Assembly: GCA_030604135.1 (NCBI GenBank)
Contig: JAUVWL010000002.1
Location: 124,001-188,000 of the forward strand
Reading direction: 5' to 3'
From: Burkholderiales bacterium
Lineage (GTDB): Bacteria > Pseudomonadota > Gammaproteobacteria > Burkholderiales > Burkholderiaceae_C
DNA length: 64,000 nucleotides
Shown: in pieces, positions 55,792-64,000 of the stretch
Layout: every line of letters begins with the position of its first letter
Numbering within the stretch: the stretch's first letter is position 1
The notes under the pieces: generated by a model
The model's input: only the letters and a program-made list of their open reading frames with translations
Told to the model about the DNA's origin: nothing
Databases searched by the model: none
Program-made: the position numbers and the translations under genes

Positions 55792-56907
55792 ATGGATTTC
55801 GATTTTTCCGACGACCAGGAACAGCTGCGCGACGCGGTGCGCAAGTGGGTCGACAAGGGCTATGACTTCGAGCGCCGCCGTGCCATCGTGGCCGCCGGCG
55901 GCTTCGACCGCAGCGCCTATGGCGAGCTGGCCGAGTTGGGCCTGACCGGCCTTTACATCACCGAGGACGACGGTGGCCTGGGCATGGGCCCGGTCGAAGG
56001 CATGGTGGTGATGGAGGAGCTGGGCCGTGGCATCGTGCTCGAACCCCTGGCCCAGACCCTGATCGCGGGTGCGGTGCTGGGTGGCTGTGGCAGCGCCACA
56101 CTCAAGGCCGACTGGCTGCCGAAGATCGCCTCGGGCGAAGCGGTGGTGGTGCTGGCGCACCAGGAACGCGGCGCGCGCTACCGCCTGGATGCTTGCAAGA
56201 CCACCGCCGAAGGCAGCGGCGACGCCTGCCGGCTGACCGGTGCCAAGAGCGTCGTGCCGGTGGGTGATCGGGCCGATGCGTTCCTGGTACCGGCCATGGC
56301 CGGTGGCCAGATGGGGCTGTATCTGGTGGAACGATCGGCGGCTGGTGTGTCTGCGCGAGGCTACCTGACGCAGGACGGCAGCCGTGCCGCCGAGCTGGTG
56401 CTGCAGCAGGCGCCTGCCCGCCTGGTCACCACCGATGGCCTGATGGCGCTGGAACACGCGGTCGACATCGGCATTGCTTCGACCTGCGCCGAGGCGGTGG
56501 GCGTGATGGACAAGACGCTGGCGATCACGGTCGAGTACATGAACACCCGCAAGCAGTTCGGTGTGGCCATTGCCAGTTTCCAGGCCCTGCGGCACCGGGT
56601 GGCCGACATGAAGATGCAGCTGGAGCTGGCGCGCTCGATGAGCTACTACGCCAGCCTCAAGCTCAATGCGCCAGCGCCGGAGCGCCGCCGCGCCCTGGCC
56701 CGCGCCAAGGTGCAACTGGGCCAGAGCATGCGGTTTGTGGGCCAGCAGTCGGTGCAGCTGCACGGCGGCATCGGCGTGACCGACGAGTACATCGTCAGCC
56801 ACTACTTCAAGAAACTGACCCAGATGGAGATGGTTTTCGGCGACACCCTGCACCACCTGGGCGAGGTGTCGGCGCGCATGGAAGACACCGCGGGCGTTTT
56901 CGCCTGA
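55792..56907 (+). CDS. Acyl-CoA dehydrogenase, pimeloyl-CoA dehydrogenase small-subunit-like
   Basis: A 371-residue acyl-CoA dehydrogenase-fold protein of the PimD type. It shows FSDDQEQLRDAVRKWVDKGY, AELGLTGLYITEDDGGLGMGP, TRKQFGVAIASFQALRHRVADMKM and QLHGGIGVTDEYIVSHYFK. It is the likely partner of the dehydrogenase encoded upstream; the two would oxidise a medium-chain dicarboxylyl- or branched acyl-CoA. The start at 55792 follows TGGAGACC. The substrate is inferred only from family similarity. Confidence 0.88.
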   Translation: MDFDFSDDQEQLRDAVRKWVDKGYDFERRRAIVAAGGFDRSAYGELAELGLTGLYITEDDGGLGMGPVEGMVVMEELGRGIVLEPLAQTLIAGAVLGGCGSATLKADWLPKIASGEAVVVLAHQERGARYRLDACKTTAEGSGDACRLTGAKSVVPVGDRADAFLVPAMAGGQMGLYLVERSAAGVSARGYLTQDGSRAAELVLQQAPARLVTTDGLMALEHAVDIGIASTCAEAVGVMDKTLAITVEYMNTRKQFGVAIASFQALRHRVADMKMQLELARSMSYYASLKLNAPAPERRRALARAKVQLGQSMRFVGQQSVQLHGGIGVTDEYIVSHYFKKLTQMEMVFGDTLHHLGEVSARMEDTAGVFA

Positions 56908-56929
56908 AGCGCCCGCGCCGGGCCCGGAT

Positions 56930-58894
56930 TCACTCCCCGGCCAGTTTCTTCAGCACCCCCATCATGGAGCGGGCGGCCTGCTGGATGTGCCCTGACTCCA
57001 GCAAGGCCTGTGCGTCCGTGTAGCGTCGCTCATTGATCGCCTGACACGCCCGTGCTGCCTCGGCATGAACCGACTGGTGATGACGCACCAGCTCCCGGAA
57101 TGCCGGGGTATGTGCGTGGCGCTGAGCTCCTGATCCACCCATCCAGGCCCCCAGATGACAGCAATCGGTGCGCCCGAACCGGTCGGCATCAAGACGTAGT
57201 TTTCGCATCACAGCGTTGCGAAGATCGACTGTGTACTGTTGATGCTCCTGAAGCACCTGCTGCGTGTCAAGACGTTCGTGTGAGGCCTGCGCCTTCGACT
57301 CCTTGCGCAATGCCACCGCGTCGACTTCGGCCAGGGTCACGTCTGCGTCCGTCAGTCGGAACACCCGGATCGAGTCGTGCACCTGCTGAACCTGGTGATT
57401 GAGCGACTGGGCAGCGGCTGCCAGCTGCTCCACCATGGCCGCGTTCTGCTGCGTAATGCCATCAAGGTCGACCAGGGCATGGCTGATCTTTGCAACGCCG
57501 GTGGACTGTTCGCCGGTGGCGTGGCTGATGCTCTCCAGGACCTGAGCCACCCGTTCCACCGAATGCATGGCCTCGTCCATCCGGTCACGGGCATCGGCGG
57601 TACGCGAGGCCCCTTCGTCCACGCGCTCGCGTGACTCCTCGATCAATGCACGAATCTCCTTGGCCGCTGCTGTGGTTCGCTGAGCCAGCGCCCTCACCTC
57701 GGAAGCCACCACCGCGAAGCCTCGCCCCTGCTCACCTGCACGCGCGGCTTCCACCGCCGCGTTGAGAGCCAGAATGTTGGTCTGGAAAGCGACGCCCTCG
57801 ATCACCTGGATGATGTCTCCGATGCGTCCTGAGGACTCTGCTATCTCCTGCATGGTCTGTGACACGGCAAGCACCGCCTCGTTGCTGCGACGGGTAACAC
57901 CCGAAGTGTCGCGGGCCGTCTGGGCCCCGTCCCGCGCCAGCTGGGTTGTCTGCTGCGTGGTACCGTTGATCTCCTCCATGGATGAGGCAGTCTGCTCCAG
58001 ACCGGAGGCCTGAGACTCGGTGCGCGAGGACATGTCCTGATTGCCTGCAGCGATTTCCTGGGTCGCGCCGCGCAGGTTGGCAACCTCGTGCCGAACATCG
58101 CGGACCACGGTACGCACAGACACGACCAGTTGTGCCAGCGCCAGCTGCAATTGACGGATCTCGTCACGTCCGTCGACCTTCACCGTTGCGGTCAGATCGC
58201 CGCTCGCCACCAGGTTGGCGGTCTGCACCACGTGACGCAATGGGCGAAGCACCATGCTGGCAGCCAGCCAGGATGCCGACCCGACCGTCACCAGACCCGC
58301 CAGCAAGAGCACCGCCAGCGATACGTCCAGCAACGCGCCCATAAATGGGCCGACAGCCGCCCAGACAGTCAACAGGGCGAGCTGGCCACGCAGGCCAGGC
58401 CGCAGCGCACGACCCAGCGCACCCAGCCAGCCGGATCGGATCACCTCACCCCGGTGCAGCATGTGCACCCGCCTGCCCGCACCCGCTTCTGCACGCATCG
58501 TGGCGTAAACCGACTCGGCCGCCTGCACCTCATCATCCGCCGGCTTGCTTCGCACCGACAGGTAGCCGACGATACGGTCGCCGCTTCGCACCGGCGTGGC
58601 ATTGGCGCGTACCCAGTAATGGTCGCCGTTCTTGCGTCGGTTCTTGACCAAACCCGACCAGGGGAACCCATTTTCAATGGTTTCCCACATGTCCCGGAAA
58701 GCTTCCGATGGCATGTCGGGGTGCCGCACCAGGTTGTGCGGCTGCCCCATCAGCTCCTCTCGTGTGAACCCGCTGACCGCCACAAAGTTGGCATTGCAAT
58801 AGGTGATCCGCCCCTTCAGGTCGGTCACGGAAATCAGCGTCTGGTCGGGAGGAAAATCGTGTGCTTTCTGCGTAACCGGCTGGTTGTTTCTCAT
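56930..58894 (-). CDS. Methyl-accepting chemotaxis protein with PAS and CZB domains
   Basis: A 654-residue Aer-like chemoreceptor. An N-terminal PAS domain (about 10-125; [33 protein letters not shown]) may hold FAD. Two hydrophobic stretches (about 170-215) and a HAMP linker follow. The signalling hairpin tip is [33 protein letters not shown]. The last about 95 residues look like a chemoreceptor zinc-binding (CZB) domain, [10 protein letters not shown] then [12 protein letters not shown]. It probably reports on cell energy or redox state, with zinc as a second input. No Aer-partner gene is nearby. Confidence 0.9.
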   Translation of the reverse strand: MRNNQPVTQKAHDFPPDQTLISVTDLKGRITYCNANFVAVSGFTREELMGQPHNLVRHPDMPSEAFRDMWETIENGFPWSGLVKNRRKNGDHYWVRANATPVRSGDRIVGYLSVRSKPADDEVQAAESVYATMRAEAGAGRRVHMLHRGEVIRSGWLGALGRALRPGLRGQLALLTVWAAVGPFMGALLDVSLAVLLLAGLVTVGSASWLAASMVLRPLRHVVQTANLVASGDLTATVKVDGRDEIRQLQLALAQLVVSVRTVVRDVRHEVANLRGATQEIAAGNQDMSSRTESQASGLEQTASSMEEINGTTQQTTQLARDGAQTARDTSGVTRRSNEAVLAVSQTMQEIAESSGRIGDIIQVIEGVAFQTNILALNAAVEAARAGEQGRGFAVVASEVRALAQRTTAAAKEIRALIEESRERVDEGASRTADARDRMDEAMHSVERVAQVLESISHATGEQSTGVAKISHALVDLDGITQQNAAMVEQLAAAAQSLNHQVQQVHDSIRVFRLTDADVTLAEVDAVALRKESKAQASHERLDTQQVLQEHQQYTVDLRNAVMRKLRLDADRFGRTDCCHLGAWMGGSGAQRHAHTPAFRELVRHHQSVHAEAARACQAINERRYTDAQALLESGHIQQAARSMMGVLKKLAGE

Positions 58895-59025
58895 TGTCGC
58901 TCCTAAGCAATCCATGATCTTGCCAACCGACACGGCACGTGACCGGGTTGACTCAGTGTGGGTATCGGCAGATTGTCCTGGTGGCTTGAATGGCCGAAGC
59001 CCAGATAAGCCGGGCAATCAGGCGC

Positions 59026-62000
59026 TCATTCGACCGACCTGTCAGCCAGCACCAGGGAGTCAAAGAGGCTGATACAGGCCTGTGCGGCACCGCCCAGATC
59101 CAACCGGTCGACGCAGGCGTTGAGGGCCGAGAAGCGCTCATCGCGGGCTGCAGGGTGACAGCGCGCCCATTCCTCATGCGCCTCCAGTGCATCGATGTCT
59201 GCCGCCTGGAAAAGCGGATACAAGGGCTTGAGTGCCTCGATGGTGCTTCGGATCGACCCATGGCCGATGGACGGGTGCAGCGCAGGGGAACCGAGGACGT
59301 CGGCAACGGCGTTGGCTTCTGCAAGGCAGACGCGCACATCCGACAAAGCCTGGGACAAATGGTTCAGCGCTTCGCGCCTTCGTTGCATCGTGAAAGCCGG
59401 GGCAGGCTTGCGGAACAGCGACTCGGTTTCCGCGGCCAAGCTGGCCAGCCTGGTTGCGCCGACAGCCCCGGCACTGGCCTTGAGCTGATGCATCGCACCG
59501 GCCACCTCAACCCATTGGTCCCGAGCCAAACTGGCATTGGCCAGCTCAACCAGTTGGGTGGCCGAGTCGACGAAACGCTCTCGAAGCTGTTTCAATAGCA
59601 TCCGGTCACCACCCAGGCGCTGCAAGGTCGAGGTGTCGTCCAGGGTATCGAGCCGGCACGACGCCGATTCGGGCGTCGGCAGGCAGGCCTCAGTCCTTGC
59701 TGCGCCATCGAGCACCTGACGCACCGTCTGAACCAGATCAGCCAAGTCAAATGGTTTGGCAATATGGGCGCTCATGCCCGCCTGAAGGCAAGCCTCGCGG
59801 TCGGCGACCGCGGCATTGGCCGTCATGGCCAGCACGGGCAAACGATCGAGCTTCAGGCCATCCCGGATGCACTCGGTGGCCCGAAGACCGTCCAGCACCG
59901 GCATCTGCACATCCATGAGGACCACATCAAAGCCTTGTGGGTCGACACGCAAGGCCTCGATCGCCTGCAGGCCGTTCGAGACCAGGGTGACCCGGGCTCC
60001 CACCTTGCCCAGCAGGGCCATGGCCACCTCCTGGTTGAGCTCGTTGTCCTCGGCCAGCAGGATCCGGACCCCGGCCAGCGGCGGTCCCTGCCCGTTCCAG
60101 GCCAGGCCATCGGCGTCGGCGCATAGGTCGGACTCCGCGGCCACGGCCAGCTCGACGTCAAACCAGAACAGACTGCCGACACCCGGTTCGCTTTCGAGCT
60201 CGATGCGTCCTCCCATCAGACCCACCAGGTGCTGGCTGATGGACAAGCCCAGGCCCGAACCCCCGAAACGCCGGTTGGTGGACGCTTCGCCCTGGGAGAA
60301 GCTGTCAAAGACCGAGGCCTGCTTGGCGGGCGCGATGCCGATGCCCGTGTCCTTGACAAAGAACCGGACGCGGGCCACCGACACATCGCAGGACAACAGG
60401 TGCCATCCGAGCGTGACCTGACCTTGTGGGGTGAACTTGACGGCGTTGCCGCCCAGGTTGATCAGCACCTGCCTCAGGCGGATCTGGTCTCCCACAAGAA
60501 CCGGGGGCAGGGCCGCGTCGGTGTCGAAGACCAGCCGCAGCGCCCGTCGACCCCTGGCCCCCTCCAACACCACTTCGAGCTCGCGCCTGAGTTCGGCCAG
60601 ACGGAAAGGCACCACGTCGAGCTCCATCTTGCCGGCCCGGATCTTGGAAAAGTCCAGGATGTCGTTGATGATGCCCAGCAGCGACCGCGCTGCCAGCCTG
60701 GCCTTTGCCACCATGTCCGACTGCCTGGCATCCAGCGGCGTGTCGGCCAGCAGCTGCAGCATGCCCGTGACCGCATTGATGGGCGTGCGGATTTCGTGAC
60801 TCATGTTGGCGAGGAACTGCTCCTTGCCAGCCACCGCCGCGTCGGCCCGGATCAGTGCCGCCTGCAGCTCGGTGACGTCGTAGCGCAGCACCACCCGTTG
60901 TCCGTCGGCCGTGAGGCGGTCGACGAAACGGAACCACCGGCCATCGGCCATCTGCCGGATCCGGTCCGGGGCGCTGCGCAACGGTGCCCGAAGCACCTCG
61001 CTGACCCATTCGGCCTCGCGCCCGACCGCGTCCCGGAACAGTCCGAGATCGGCCATGGACTGCAGCAGGTCTTCGTGGCGCATGCCCACGCGCAGCGTCC
61101 GGTCCGGCAGCCAGGCCGACTGGGCATCGTTGTAATAGACCAGCCGCCCATGGGCGTCGAACAGCGCAAAGGCTTCGCCGACAGCATCCATGGCGCTGTG
61201 CAGGATGCGCTGTTCTTCGCGGATGCGCTGCTGTGCCTGAACCTGCGCCGTGTAGTCCTGTACCGCTCCGATCAGCCGTCTGACGAGTCGACCCGACCCG
61301 TCGGCGTCTGTCTCCGTGAAACTGGCCACCATCTTCACCCATTGGGCGCCCGCCCCGGAAGACCGACTGACCGGCGCCACCAGGTCGACCTCCTGCGCCT
61401 CCCCGGACATGAGTTGATCGATGCGTCGGCGAACCACCAGACGGGCTCCGGCGTCGAACACACGCCACAACTCACCGAGGGTGAGCCTCTCGTGGCTGCC
61501 GATGCCCAACAAATGGCGGCACTCGGGGGTCATGTGCAACAACGCACCATCAGGCGTGGCATACCAGCCGCCGACGCCAGCCAGCCGGCTGGTTCGGGTC
61601 AGCAGGGTCTGGCTCTTGCTGAGCTCGATGCGGGCGCGCTGGTGCTCGGAGACATCGTTCTGCAGGACCACGATCCGCTCCACCCGACCCCCATCATCCC
61701 TGAAAGGCGTCAACAGCGTCTGTGTCCAGTAGAGGCGTCCCGATTTGCTGCGATGGCAGATTTCGCCCTGCCAGGGCCGACCCTGCTCGACCCGCTGCCA
61801 CAATTTCCGCCAGAAAGTGGGTGGATGCCAGCCAGAGCCCAGCAGATCGAATCCCTGACCCATCAGCTCGGCCTCGCCGTAGCCGCTGACCTCCTCAAAA
61901 CGCCGATTGACCCGGGTGAAACGACCCTCGGCATCGGCCTCGGCCATGATGGTGTGCTCGTCCAGGGCGTTGAACAGGGCGTCGCGCTCACGCAAGGTCT

Positions 62001-62604
62001 TGCTGTAGGCCTCGCGCGTGCGAACCTGCTGGTCGACGTCGACAAGCACCACCACAAATCCGCAGAAGTGCCCCTGCTCGGTCCATTGAGCCGTCAGTGC
62101 CAACCGCACCCAGCGATCCCTTTCGTCCCGATAGCGGTGCAGGAGTTCGACCTCGACGTCTTGCTTTTGGCGAATCGCGGCACGCAGCCGCTCGATCGCT
62201 TGCGGGTCGGCCAGCGGCGAGCGCAGCCGGCGACCCGGCCGCGTGGCCACCACCTGCGCCGAGGCATAACCCGTCTCGCGTTCGAAGGCCTCGTTGACCC
62301 ACACCACCAAGCCATTGCTGTCGGTGACCAGCACCGGACTGCTCACATGACGAGATACCCTGACCAGCAGCTGCAGGCGGGCATTCATGGCGTCCACGGA
62401 CGCCAGGCAGGCCCCGAACCTGTGGTGCAGGCGCCAGACCAGGCCCAGCATCCCCACCCCGGCACCCATCAGCACGAGCGTGCCATCCCGGCCCACGTGC
62501 AGCCACCCCAGACCGCCGAAAGCCGACACCGCCACCAAAAGACCAGCCACCAGCACCAGGGGCCAGAGCCCGCGCTGCATCGTGACAATGGCTGGCTGCA
62601 ACAT
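59026..62604 (-). CDS. Large hybrid sensor histidine kinase with REC and Hpt domains
   Basis: A 1192-residue BarA/ArcB-type kinase. Two hydrophobic segments (about 12-32 and 40-58) precede four PAS-like domains (about 75-190, 210-330, 335-455 and 465-585). HisKA follows with MSHEIRTPINAV (His near 606), then the ATPase domain with GGSGLGLSISQHLV. A receiver domain begins near 842 (ILLAEDNELNQEVA, phospho-acceptor in VVLMDVQMP) and an Hpt domain near 1010-1110 (AMHQLKASAGAVGA). It starts 12 nt after the small receiver gene upstream. Output and signal are unknown. Confidence 0.9.
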   Translation of the reverse strand: MLQPAIVTMQRGLWPLVLVAGLLVAVSAFGGLGWLHVGRDGTLVLMGAGVGMLGLVWRLHHRFGACLASVDAMNARLQLLVRVSRHVSSPVLVTDSNGLVVWVNEAFERETGYASAQVVATRPGRRLRSPLADPQAIERLRAAIRQKQDVEVELLHRYRDERDRWVRLALTAQWTEQGHFCGFVVVLVDVDQQVRTREAYSKTLRERDALFNALDEHTIMAEADAEGRFTRVNRRFEEVSGYGEAELMGQGFDLLGSGWHPPTFWRKLWQRVEQGRPWQGEICHRSKSGRLYWTQTLLTPFRDDGGRVERIVVLQNDVSEHQRARIELSKSQTLLTRTSRLAGVGGWYATPDGALLHMTPECRHLLGIGSHERLTLGELWRVFDAGARLVVRRRIDQLMSGEAQEVDLVAPVSRSSGAGAQWVKMVASFTETDADGSGRLVRRLIGAVQDYTAQVQAQQRIREEQRILHSAMDAVGEAFALFDAHGRLVYYNDAQSAWLPDRTLRVGMRHEDLLQSMADLGLFRDAVGREAEWVSEVLRAPLRSAPDRIRQMADGRWFRFVDRLTADGQRVVLRYDVTELQAALIRADAAVAGKEQFLANMSHEIRTPINAVTGMLQLLADTPLDARQSDMVAKARLAARSLLGIINDILDFSKIRAGKMELDVVPFRLAELRRELEVVLEGARGRRALRLVFDTDAALPPVLVGDQIRLRQVLINLGGNAVKFTPQGQVTLGWHLLSCDVSVARVRFFVKDTGIGIAPAKQASVFDSFSQGEASTNRRFGGSGLGLSISQHLVGLMGGRIELESEPGVGSLFWFDVELAVAAESDLCADADGLAWNGQGPPLAGVRILLAEDNELNQEVAMALLGKVGARVTLVSNGLQAIEALRVDPQGFDVVLMDVQMPVLDGLRATECIRDGLKLDRLPVLAMTANAAVADREACLQAGMSAHIAKPFDLADLVQTVRQVLDGAARTEACLPTPESASCRLDTLDDTSTLQRLGGDRMLLKQLRERFVDSATQLVELANASLARDQWVEVAGAMHQLKASAGAVGATRLASLAAETESLFRKPAPAFTMQRRREALNHLSQALSDVRVCLAEANAVADVLGSPALHPSIGHGSIRSTIEALKPLYPLFQAADIDALEAHEEWARCHPAARDERFSALNACVDRLDLGGAAQACISLFDSLVLADRSVE

Positions 62605-62616
62605 GTCGAACCGGTC

Positions 62617-62988
62617 CTATCTCGACAAGCGCGACAAGACCTGGTGCAGTGCATCCAGCGCCAAGGGCTTCATCAGGCAGGCGTTGGCGCCCATGCGACT
62701 GTAGAAATCCCATGCGCTGCTGAGATCGTCGCCACTGACCAGCACCACCGGCAAGCGGCTGTCCTGCAGCCGGATGCGACACAACGTCTCCACACCGTCG
62801 AGCACCGGCATCCTCAGATCCAGCAGCACCACGTCGAACACCTGGCGCTCCAGCAAGGCCAGCGCAGCCTCCCCATGGTTTGCGAGCGCACCCGAGTGGC
62901 CGAGTGACTTGAGCAGCCGGGCAGCTACTCGCAGCTGCAGCGGATCGTCATCGGCCACCAGCAGACGTAAAGCGCGGCAGGCAGTCAT
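62617..62988 (-). CDS. Stand-alone response regulator receiver protein
   Basis: A 123-residue single receiver domain. It has the acidic pocket VADDDPLQ, phospho-acceptor Asp in VVLLDLRMPVLDG and the conserved Lys in CLMKPLALDAL. It lacks an output domain. It is co-transcribed with the hybrid kinase 12 nt downstream and probably takes phosphate from the kinase's Hpt domain, or links it to the neighbouring chemoreceptor. Confidence 0.9.
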   Translation of the reverse strand: MTACRALRLLVADDDPLQLRVAARLLKSLGHSGALANHGEAALALLERQVFDVVLLDLRMPVLDGVETLCRIRLQDSRLPVVLVSGDDLSSAWDFYSRMGANACLMKPLALDALHQVLSRLSR

Positions 62989-63063
62989 CCACCCATGCTA
63001 CCGGGACCGATGCGTGGCAAAAAACGGAAAAGCAGGCGGGTTCGGGCCCAGTTTTCGCGCCGA

Positions 63064-63621
63064 TCAGGCGTGCAGGCGCGAGGACTTGGGCAGGTGCGCC
63101 ATCAGGAACTCCATCTGGTCCGCCAGGATGCGGCGGTTGCGCAAGATGAAGTCTTCCCAGAGGCTGGGCACATAAGGCGCGTACATCAGGGGCATGTGGG
63201 CCTGCTCGGGCGTGCGGTTGCCCTTGCGGTGGTTGCACGAGCGGCAGGCCGTGACCACATTCATCCAGACGTCCTGCCCACGCTGGCCCAGCGGAACGAT
63301 GTGCTCGCGGGTGAGATCGTCCTCATGAAAATGACCGCCGCAATAGGCGCACAGACAACGGTCACGGGCAAACAGCTTGCTGTTGGTCAGCGACGGGCGC
63401 AGGCCGAAGGGGTTGATGCGGGGCACACCCTGCGTGCCGATGATGGAGTTGACTTCGATGATCGACTGGCGCCCGGTGACCGCATTGTGGCCGCCGCGAA
63501 ACACGGCCACCTGAGCGCCCATCTCCCAGCGCACCTCATCGGCGGCGTAGTGCAGTACCGCCTCCTCCAGGCTGATCCAGGACTGGGGAAGCCCCTGCGC
63601 AGACAACTTCAACACCTTCAA
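63064..63621 (-). CDS. HNH endonuclease family protein
   Basis: A 185-residue HNH nuclease-domain protein. The zinc/HNH core is CAYCGGHFHEDDLTREHIVPLGQRG...NVVTACRSCNHRKGNRTPEQA, with two CxxC pairs. The start is the TTG at 63621, which gives MKVLKLSAQGLPQSW, the usual family N-terminus, and has GGAGG 6 nt upstream. Many Burkholderiales carry this gene; its cellular role is not known and it may be a DNA repair or housekeeping nuclease rather than a restriction enzyme. Confidence 0.83.
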   Translation of the reverse strand: MKVLKLSAQGLPQSWISLEEAVLHYAADEVRWEMGAQVAVFRGGHNAVTGRQSIIEVNSIIGTQGVPRINPFGLRPSLTNSKLFARDRCLCAYCGGHFHEDDLTREHIVPLGQRGQDVWMNVVTACRSCNHRKGNRTPEQAHMPLMYAPYVPSLWEDFILRNRRILADQMEFLMAHLPKSSRLHA

Positions 63622-63833
63622 GACCCACCTCCACGTTGACGAACAAGCGGACAATCTGTCTGGGGTGACCACCTGCCGCTGACGAGTCGGGGTGGCGCCG
63701 CATGTGTCAATATAGCGTGCTTCCATGACAGACATCTGACCCGGGCCATTTGCCTGAGCCCAGGCTGTGCGCCCCAGAAGGCCCGCAACCAGGACAAGGC
63801 AAGGTCACGGAGGACAACGTTTCCCGCCTTTTC

Positions 63834-64000
63834 ATGAAAATCATCCGAGGTCTCTGGAACCTGCAACAGGCCCTGCGTCGGAGCCCGACCGGTGGCTGCG
63901 CGCTAACCATCGGCAACTTCGACGGCGTGCACCGGGGCCATCAGGCCATGCTGGCTTTGCTGCAGAACGAAGCACGACACCGCAGCGTGCCCAGCTGCGT
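63834..64000 (+). CDS. ribF: Bifunctional riboflavin kinase/FAD synthetase, N-terminal part
   Basis: The first 55 residues of RibF are visible before the window ends. The nucleotidyltransferase motif LTIGNFDGVHRGHQAML is unmistakable. The enzyme makes FMN and FAD from riboflavin. The start at 63834 (MKIIRGLWN) has no close ribosome-binding site; GGAGG is 17 nt upstream. It is divergent from the HNH gene with 212 nt between. Confidence 0.93.
   Translation, partial: MKIIRGLWNLQQALRRSPTGGCALTIGNFDGVHRGHQAMLALLQNEARHRSVPSC

Noticed and set aside
60229..62907. Long plus-strand open frame opposite the hybrid kinase
   Set aside because: It is the mirror of a gene with clear PAS, HisKA, ATPase and receiver motifs; its composition is typical of an antisense frame rich in His, Gln and Arg.

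Overview
The window is GC-rich, densely coded DNA from a Burkholderiales-type betaproteobacterium, most like the Comamonadaceae (Hydrogenophaga/Acidovorax relatives). This rests on familiar gene blocks: ftsK-lolA, the rpmB-rpmG pair, a formate dehydrogenase cluster with its small TAT-target gene, tctC-type binding proteins, and G/C-rich intergenic repeats ending in GCGTGGGGG. No rRNA, tRNA, CRISPR array or transposase was found.

Layout. 1-5.6 kb: the start of a formate dehydrogenase operon (minus strand) and a divergent NtrC-type response regulator/histidine kinase pair. 5.7-10.8 kb: a seven-gene arsenic resistance operon (GAPDH, arsJ, arsR, arsI, arsC of the low-molecular-weight phosphatase type, acr3, arsC of the glutaredoxin type). 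10.8-16.6 kb: a redoxin and a metallo-beta-lactamase-fold protein, a Ca/Na exchanger with an NhaR-like regulator, and an alpha/beta hydrolase with a divergent TetR regulator and two palindromic operators. 16.7-25.5 kb: rpoH behind a perfect CIRCE operator, a metallophosphoesterase, lysS, the livHMGF transporter genes and rarA.

25.7-42.1 kb is the most interesting part. A tripartite tricarboxylate transporter (binding protein plus an apparently fused TctA-TctB permease) and a LysR regulator lie next to an 11-gene operon. The operon encodes an HTD2/MaoC-type hydratase, a type III CoA-transferase, a CitE-like lyase, a fumarase-superfamily enzyme, TcuA and TcuB, two half-size ChrA proteins, a PrpF-family isomerase, a 2-hydroxyacid dehydrogenase and a GNAT protein. 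An AbrB-type membrane protein follows. Together the enzymes can be written as one route: tricarballylate to cis-aconitate (TcuAB), to trans-aconitate (PrpF family), to itaconate (fumarase-superfamily decarboxylase, like fungal Tad1), to itaconyl-CoA, to citramalyl-CoA, to acetyl-CoA plus pyruvate. The individual families are visible in the sequence; the assembled route is my inference.

42-64 kb is mostly housekeeping: lolA, ftsK, a Crp/Fnr regulator, trxB, rpmB-rpmG, a fatty acid desaturase, rsmB, prfC, a YqaA-like protein, purN, yceH and a pair of pimeloyl-CoA-dehydrogenase-like genes. It ends with a sensory block (chemoreceptor with a CZB domain, a 1192-residue hybrid kinase, a stand-alone receiver), an HNH endonuclease-family gene and the start of ribF. 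An 86-bp-period tandem repeat lies upstream of prfC, and a related diverged copy lies between the two acyl-CoA dehydrogenase genes.
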